Assembly: GCA_030062745.1 (NCBI GenBank)
Contig: CP099847.1
Span: 2,650,304-2,714,303, forward strand
Source of the DNA: Capitulum mitella
Lineage: Eukaryota; Arthropoda; Thecostraca; Pollicipedomorpha; Pollicipedidae
Length of the DNA stretch: 64,000 nucleotides
Direction of reading: 5' to 3'
Part shown: one piece after another, positions 12,304-21,300 of the stretch
Layout: every line of letters starts with the position of its first letter
How positions within the stretch are numbered: position 1 is the first letter of the stretch
Notes under the pieces: generated by a model
Told to the model about the DNA's origin: nothing
Seen by the model: only the letters and a program-made list of their open reading frames with translations
The model's database searches: none
Made by a program: the position numbers and the translations under genes

Positions 12304-15300
12304 TGTCTGACGCCCGCTCAGAATAACTGAACATTCACAACCGTGCGCATGTTGCCATGTTTCACCACTCACTGCGGCAGGGAAGTCTATGAAGTGAACG
12401 CGATTGAGCAATACGTTCACGGTTTGAAAGTATCACTGACATGACACGAAATTATCAGTGGATTGCTTAACCCTGTTTCCCACTTCCGCAGATCAGGAGG
12501 ACTCGTTCTCTGGCTGGGGCAGCCCGCTCCGTAACGACACGACCTCGGTGGTGACGCTGCGGCCCACTGCAGCCGATGACGGGGCCGGCTACTCCTGTGT
12601 GGCCAAACACCCGGCCATCAGAGCTGGGGATCAGCGGAGGCTCAACTCCACCGTGCGGCTCTCCGTTCTATGTAAGAATGGCTGCGATTTTATCTGACTG
12701 GATGCCATGAACCAAGATGCCGAGGTTTAATGCCAAATTTCTGTATTTGCGGGACTTCACATTGTTTTATTTTTGAACGGCGGAGAGCGATGCTGAAACT
12801 GCAGGCTTCAGCTGCCCTCCAGATATGGTTACTGGACGGTGCTTTCAAGACACGTGCAGCACAGACAACTTTCGCTGATGCACCATCGCCGAAAAGATTC
12901 AACCACGAGAGATCAAAAATCAGTTTCGCTGAGCACCGGGTCTTGATTTCATCGCCCTTCACGAGGTGTCACTTTTCAAGATCTGGTCTCGATAGCTGGC
13001 GTGTGTCCGATGCGCACCGATACCGACACTCCGTCCCGACCCCTCCCCCCGCCGCCGACTGACGTCACGGCGCGCGATCTAGATCGGCCGGGGACGCCGA
13101 GGATCAGCGGCTACACCGAGGGCGAGTGGGTGAAGATCGGCGAGCAGAAGACTCTGACCTGCATCTCGGAGGGCGGCAACCCACCGGCCGAGATCGTCTG
13201 GTTCAAGAACGACCAGCCAGTCACGTTCCAGTACCGCACGGTACAGGGCACCGCCATGGCGCAGCTTTCCTTCGCCATCGAGGTGGCCGACCTCAACGCG
13301 ATATTCCGCTGCGAGGCTACCTCCAGGTTGCACCCGAAGCCTATGGTGGCTCTGGCGCAGATGAACGTGCAGTGTGAGTGCCGCCGCTTGCCTCTGTGAG
13401 GTGATTTATGTTGTCTTCTGACCAAGACAGCGAACAATGTAGGCATGATCACGACTTCGATATTCCGATTTATAAATCCCTGGCCTACATACGTCAAAGT
13501 CACAATAATATAAATAACAACATAAGACATCTGGCTTTACACTTAATCTCTGTCCTAACGCCGCCTTTCTCAGTCAGTCGCAGGTGAAACCGCATCCAAC
13601 CGATCTTATTTGTCGTTTTCATTTTGCATTTTCAGTCGGTCCAGAACGGGTCACCGTCTCAGGCACGCTGCAGGCGAAGGGAGGAGACACGGCGCACATG
13701 ACCTGCGTGACCTCCAGCAGTAACCCTCCGGCCAACATCACCTGGGTCATCAACGGACGCACCATGATGAATGTGAGAGTTCACACTTTGAAATCACTCA
13801 CCGATATCATGTGATTATGTCCACTGCAGTATGACCGAGTATTCTGTATTCAGCCGCGCTGTTAAAGAAACCGCAGGAATCTCTCAGATGTCCGCCGCTG
13901 TCTGGAAACTGATGACCGTGAAAGCTACCGACGTGTTTGCGACCAGTCTGTAACCAGTTCCTAAATGGATGTATTGCAGACCACCCAGTCAAGACAGCAC
14001 CACCCTGATGGTGGCTGGGTAACCAGCTCCAACATCTCCACCATCATCCCGCCAGGCATGGAGGAGAACATGATGGTCTCCTGCTACGCCCTGAACCCGA
14101 AGATGGGCACCACCAAGGTCGGCTCGGCCAAGGTCACCGTTCTACGTAAGTGTTCGCTACAGTCGTCTCCGACTGAACGGAGTCGTCTGGAATTCGTCAC
14201 AGCCATTTATCGCTGGCAAATTGATGGAAAGCGGCGCCCGAGGGGCGACATATGTCGTAGTCTCACGTCCCGAACTGTGTGACAGATGATCACAAATGAC
14301 GCTAAACAACAACACTGAAAAACTTCCTGCACCATTACAAGGAGTTAACTTGAAATCTAAGGGCCTAGGTTGAGGATTCAAATATCCTATCAATTTTTAT
14401 TTCTCTCCCCTCAAGTCATTTCCGTCGTCGTATTTGGCTGTTATTGTGAGTTTGCAAAGCTAAAACAAGCGCCATATGTTATTTCAGACCCACCGAAGCC
14501 GCCCACCATTTTGGGTTACGAGCCCGGTACGTACTTGAGGGCTGGAGAGAGGGTGTCGCTCTCCTGCATCGCCCAGGGTGGCAACCCGCCGGCCACCCTC
14601 ACCTGGTACAAAGGTGACATTGAGATCGTGTCCGAGACCGAGGTGGAGGACAACGTGGCCAGGAGCGTCATCACATTCGAGGTGGACTACAAGGACAACG
14701 GCCGGGTGTACAAGTGCGACAGCCAGAACTCGGCCCTCAGTGGCGTTCAGTCAGCTGGTGTAACACTGAACGTGTACTGTGAGTACTATTATTTATACCC
14801 AGCCACGCGCGCAGTTTGACTTCTGTTCAAGATATGTGCCATGGATACGCTTATGTTTGTTTCGTATATGAAGGATTAATGAATGCGTGCACTTGCTTGC
14901 CTTACGGTCTGTTTGTTGCGGAAACTAGACAAGTCGTGTGGGTACCCGAAGCGATGCAAAAATATGCGTCTTTCGTGTCCAGACATATGTCAACATCGAC
15001 ATGTGCTTTGGATTGGGCAGTTCCGCCGAGCAATCTGAAGCTGGAGGTTCGTCCGGAGCGTCTGAGGTCGGGCAGTCAGGCGATCCTGACCTGTGAGTCT
15101 CGACCGTCGTACCCGGCCGCTGAGCTGACCTGGTGGAGGGACAACTCCCAGGTCACGGACGGTGTCACCGCCCTGGAAACGTTCCCAGCCGGCACACAGG
15201 GGGGGTACGTATGAGTCTGTTGCTTCTCTCATCTTGTTTGTTGGCATTAGTCTAGAATTTTAGTCTTGTCCAAATACGCATGTATTGCAAACATCCTTTT

Positions 15301-18300
15301 TACTGATAAATGACATACGGCATATTAAATAATGTTCCGAAACTGTATTGGCTGAACTGATTCACGTCTCTACCTCGTGCTAAGGATCACAGCTGCGATA
15401 AGGTTTGTGAAGCTGAAGAACATTTTATACGTCCGTGCCATTTGTGAACTCCGATTCATTTCTTTCACGGACTTCATCTTTGTATGAGGGAGCGGAAATC
15501 CGCAACAGCTGCTCGCAGTACAGAGGGCATTGCTCATCTCTGATCTCCTTGCTTTTCGTCGATGGCAGGTCATCCAGTCGACTGCAGCTGCGGAAGAACT
15601 TGACATGGACGGACGACGGTGCTGTATATCAATGCCGCGCGGAGGTGTCGGCCATCCCTGGACAAGTGCAACAGGAGATCACGCTGAACGTCACCTGTGA
15701 GTCAAAGTGTATTTACATTAATCAAGGATGGGAGAATCGCTTGAGCGGAACGTGAATGTTTCTTTTTCTCCTCAGTACATTGGCCGTTTCCGAATGGGCC
15801 AAATTTTAAGTTTGAGTAGTCGGTTTGCATGAATCCTTAATGTCTTCGTCGGAATGGGAAAAAACTATTTTCAAGGCTTAAGAAAAAATTTTAACACGCC
15901 TTTCATGCTTCAGATCCGCCGCTGTTTCCCAAGAACTTGCACACGGAAGACATTCAGCTGGGCGCGTCTCGCCTGATTAACCTCACGGCCAGGGGAAACC
16001 CCGGAGACGTTACGTATCACTGGTACCGGGTGTCGCCAATAGATGGCTCTAGGATAATGTCCGAAGGCCCACTGCTGAACATATCAAAAGTGACACGGGA
16101 AAATGGCGGCTGGTACTATCTGGAGGCCGCTAACGCTGAGGGCAACACCAGCGTGAGGGTCAACATTAACGTCCAATGTGAGTTTGGAAAAGCGACGAAA
16201 TCATGGTCCATGTCGAACACTAAATATTCATGAATGCGTCAGTCATCTAAGAATTTTCGTTTTGCCGCTACTGTACCCAAGCCTTTTCGTTTTCGTTATG
16301 TTCAATCCATCATTCTTGTTACCCATGTCATACGGCGCTCGCAGTGTCACTCACACCTCTCCCCCAGTCCCATAGTTCAGAAATAGTCAGGCTGGTCATA
16401 GAAGCTCTAACTCGACCCCAAACCAAACCAAATGCAGTGGCAGCGAGAGCCCATTGCCCATTACAGACTAATGGTAATGCGCCGCTAAAAAGCAACGTTT
16501 GGGCTATGGATTTCCCGTTTGTTAGCACGCATCGACCTGTCCACCACCACATCCTCTTTTCGTGCGCGGCACCGAGCTGCCGCCGACCGCGCGCCGACAT
16601 TGTCGCCGCTTTCCAGACGCGCCGGAGATTGTGTCCGTCACCAGCGTGTCGATGGTCTCCGCCGGGGACGACGGCGTGCTCGAGTGCGTGGCCGACGCGA
16701 ACCCGCGCACCGCCGACATGATCACCTGGCACCGGGCCGGCTTCGACCTGGGCGCCGGCAGGGCCAAAGTCTTCTACAGCAACGGCACCTCCTACCTCAC
16801 GCTGTACAACACCACCAAGGAGGACATCGGCGAGTTCCAGTGTCGCGCCAACAACGGCATCGGCGAGGCTACGGCCACGGCCAGGCTGCTGGTGAAACGT
16901 GAGCGGAACTGCTGCTGCCGCATGCTTTGATTTGTTGAGCGCCTTGTGAACGTCTCGTGGCTAAGCGGTTTAAAAAGGCAGGACGTCTGCCGCTCTCTAT
17001 GAGAACAGTGAATCCAGTTGGTGCTCTTGACGATGAACTACCAAACTTTGATCTAGTAAAGTACAAATGAAGAATGTGTTGATCATTCTGACAAAATCTA
17101 ATTTAACTTCGGGTAAATTACTAATCTAATTTAACTATTTTAACTTCAGGTAAGGCATTAACAGGTTCGTACCTTTCCACAGGAAATCAATGGGTGTTAT
17201 TTTCGTAGTAAAAAAACGTCGTGTACCGTAATGGCTGTTTCAGTGAAACGTTGATGCAATGGCCGCAGCACCTCGTAGCGTTGCCTCCCGAATTTAGTCC
17301 AAGTCTGTCGCGGTCGCCGCCGTTTCACCGATATCGCTCCGGCCGGCAGACGAGCTGGAGATGGACGACAGCCCCCGGTTCCGGGCGGCCGCCGCCAGTC
17401 CGGGCGACACGGCTCATGTCACGTGCCGCGCCCGAGGAGCGCCCAACGTCACCTTCGAGTGGCGCAAGCAGGGCGCCGAGATCGACCCCTCGGCCGGCCG
17501 GGGGAAGTACCGGACCGTCTACTCCCAGGCGAGTGTCCGGCTCTGGGCCAGAACAGGAGCTGGAGTCGTCGGTCTTGACGCTATTGGCTCGCGAAGGACT
17601 GATATTGCGTCATCAACTGTTCGAAATTCATGGTAATTATTAGGCTTCATATGTATTAAACTGACCTTGGGAACGAATCTTTTCTCGATAAAACGAACAG
17701 TTGGGCTGATTCCACAAGCTAGTCTCAACCAACACCACATTTTGGATGAAACGCGAGATGATTGGCGGGCGATTTTCAGGTTGACCTGGTGACCTGGCAG
17801 TCCGTGCTGGTGGTCAAGGACGTGCAGGCCTCCGATTACGCCATTTACGAGTGTGTGGCTCACAACGAGCTGAGTTCCAAGCGGAAGAAGATCGTGCTGG
17901 GCCGTCCCAGAGCACCTGACCCTCCCACGGGTCTGAAGGTGGTCAACGTGTCCCACGACACGGCCACGCTGTCGTGGGCTCCCGGCTTCAACGGCGGACT
18001 GGATCAGGTAAAAAGCTGACGCCTGCAGGGAAAGCGACTTCTCCGTTTGTCCAGATGAATCAAAAGGAAGCATCTGGACTTCCCCTTAGAAGGACGATTT
18101 GTCTGGTGTGCTTGCACTGTGATACGTCTGTGGTAGCATCCCAAGCTACTGCAGTTTTCCCTCATGTTTGACAACGTTTCTGACTGGTCATTTTGGCCGT
18201 TCACGTCCTCATTACTTCATCGATATCCAAAGCGATCTGCAGTGAATCAATACTCAGGAAATGCAGATAGCAGCGCAACATTTCTGTAATTACAGACGTA

Positions 18301-21300
18301 CACTATTCGATTCGGAGATGCGTCTGGCGGAGGGAAGTTCAATTACGACGACGTCCGGCCGGCTAACGCCACTAGCTTCACCGTGCGGGGACTCCGACCC
18401 AGCTCTGAGTACAGTTTCACCGTCATGGCCTCCAACGGAATAGGACAAGAGCGACTACTCGGAGCCCGTGACCACCGCCAAAACGTCCGGTGAGATTCGG
18501 TCTTATATCGTCTCCTGTTAGGTATGTCGCGCAGATCTTTCGGATTTTTTTTTGCTCAAGGAAACCTGGTCGCGTGATGCAGGGGAAAATCAGAAGGAGC
18601 GCAAAGTGCAACATTAGAATTGACCATTTATAAATTAGGAATAAATGGCTTCAGCAGCCAAGACATGTACACTGATAGCGTACAAAAGCACTGAGTTGTG
18701 TTGAGTTCATGTTTTTTGTGTCATATGCTGTGCATTTTTTATCCTCTTCTGTATCGCTTTAGTAACGAGCATCAGTCGATGGGAAGCATTTTGCATGCCG
18801 ATCACACACACTGGTTTCGTCCGCCTTTCTAAGACTCATCATTCCCTTTGAAAACACAGCTGGGAAATATTTACGGGCATTGGAGATAAAAGGTTTAAGA
18901 CTGCTTTTCACTCTTTTTCAGCTGGTGTTTAATTCAGAGGGTGTAGTTTATCTTTCGTATGACGGTGCAGTTTTCTTGGTGGCGGTGTTTTGATTTCCTT
19001 CTGGACCCTGGTGGTGGATGACTAACACGCATGTGAATAACCCGGCTATAGGCACTCCCCCGGTCAGCTACGTCACTGACAGGGACGACCTCACTAAGAC
19101 GACCTTCCCCCGGGTCACCATCATCATTGTCACGGTGGTCGGGGTCTTCCTGCTGTTCATCAACGTGGTCTTCATCAGCTGCTATCGCAGGCACCGCCTC
19201 AGGAAGCCGAGGGCGGGTGAGTTTAGATGTTGTGACGTCGCTGTAACCCCTCAGGTGACCCTGACGCTGCTGAACTGGTGGTGTTTGAAGAGGGTCAGCT
19301 GCCCTGGATCGTCATCATCGCCGTCTCGTCGGTGGGAGGGCTGCTGCTCCTTCTGAACGTTGTTCTAGTCGTATTCTTCGTACGTCGGCGAATGCGGAGA
19401 GCCAAACAGAAAGTGGTGGAATCTGCATGTGAGTTCCCTTTTTTGTTATATTCTTAATTCTGTGCTCCCTAAATTCCGTTTTTTTGTGATTACTCTCAGT
19501 CGTTTTCTTTGCACATGCTATGTTTCCCATTTGGTCAAGATACTCATTCTTTAAGATTTAGAGTATCGACTGGTGAGTTTCTTCCTTTCGCCTCATGCTA
19601 CTCTTTTCTTGTGTTGTTATTTCATTTAGGCAACCATATTGTGAGCCCATCCTGTTTTCCTGTTCCTTGCTAAATGCAACACAATTTGCAGCTCTGTGGT
19701 TCCAAAATCGGTTAATCAGTTAAATTAGTTAATCATTTCAATCAAAATCAGTTAAAATCGGTTAAATCGGAGGCTAGAAGGGTAGATTTATTGCATTGCT
19801 TTATGAGGTTGACTAGATTGTCAAAAAGGCTTCAGCTTGTTTGCCATTTTTGGCCGTAATTTTACGAACACACAGATTTGATGGTAAGTTGAAATGCTGA
19901 TCCCGTGTCCGATTAGCGATGGGGTAGCTGATGCGGGATATAATTTCCAACTCAATACGCCAGGGTGTCTCTGTTGAGTAAGGAGAGGCTCCGGAATCAC
20001 CAGTCTTGGAACATAATCACGTCGTCAGGCGCGTTTGATGTGAAATGTGCTACCAGTCGCTTCTCCGTCAAAAGGACTTGAACTTATGGAGGAATCGTCA
20101 CATGTGCGTAGACACCCATATGACGAATATGGCCAGTGCCAAAGTTGGTGGCGAGGGTCCTCCTCACCATGCAAATAGTGCATCAGAACTTTTTTGACTC
20201 TTTTCGAGCAGATTGAAGTCGAAAATCGTGTGGAATTTTCGTGTTCGCAAAAAAGTGATCCAAATCTGGAGAGAAAACGTATTCAAGCGGGGAGAGGTAT
20301 TCTTCATTTTCTCAGAGCTTGGGGTGCATTCCAGTTAATCCACCGAGTCTATGTTACATGACGAGAGACTTTCTGCGTTAAATTTAGACTTTGCATTTAA
20401 AAATAAATCCGATGCATGGTCTTTCAACGTCATTCAGCCGCGTTTTGACCTTGACAGTGAATGCCTTTGCAAAGCGCCAAATTCTAACAAGTCTTTGAAT
20501 GTCCCCAGCTGCCAGTGAGGCCAGCACCAAGTCTGAGACTCTGCACATGTACGGGAACGAGACGGTCAGCTCCGTTTCAGTGAAGAGCGGCGAAAGCTAC
20601 TCCAGAGAGGACAGTGTAGAAGACTATGACGTGAGTTTTGCCGTATACTCTTGCTCGAGGACTGTGACGAAGTTCAGCTTTTATCCCTAATTATACATGA
20701 GAAAGGGTGTGTTCTAAGACTTTGCCGTAGATCTTAAATGATGTTCTCTTTTGACGACAGAACGTAATTCTGCGTAGATGCCGCCTTTATGGCTGAGTGG
20801 TCTTACGCCTGTTGCACAATCGAAAGGGCATCACTGACTCCCCTTTCAAAGAACTCCTTTACTTACAACTAAGCTGCGCTCGAATCTTCCCACTTTTGAC
20901 AAGAGAGGACAAAACCTCCCATCCGCGTTCTTGGCCACCGTGTAACGGCAAGCCGGTGTGTTTCGGCCTAGGACGAGGCCAGCAAGAGGCGGTACGTGCC
21001 GTACCTGCGGGACGGTCTGATCGAACCGCCGGCCGAGTACACGAGCCACGTGCGGCCCGCCTCCCCGGCCGAGTACGACCCGGACCAGTACGCCGACGCC
21101 CTGAGGCGGAACTCGTACGCCTGCACCATAGGTCAGTGGGCGCGGCACGCCCGCGCCGCCGGCCGGTGTGACCGGCTGTGCCTGCGTCACGGGCTGGGTG
21201 GAGCCTGTTGCGTTTGCGACATTACGTCATACGTCATCATGACATACAACATGGCGTGTGTTGACGTGTGCTGACGTCAACACGCGCCAGCACGACGGGC

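Noticed and set aside
17519-18073. 184-codon minus-strand frame
   Set aside because: Antisense shadow across two sns exons with clear splice sites.
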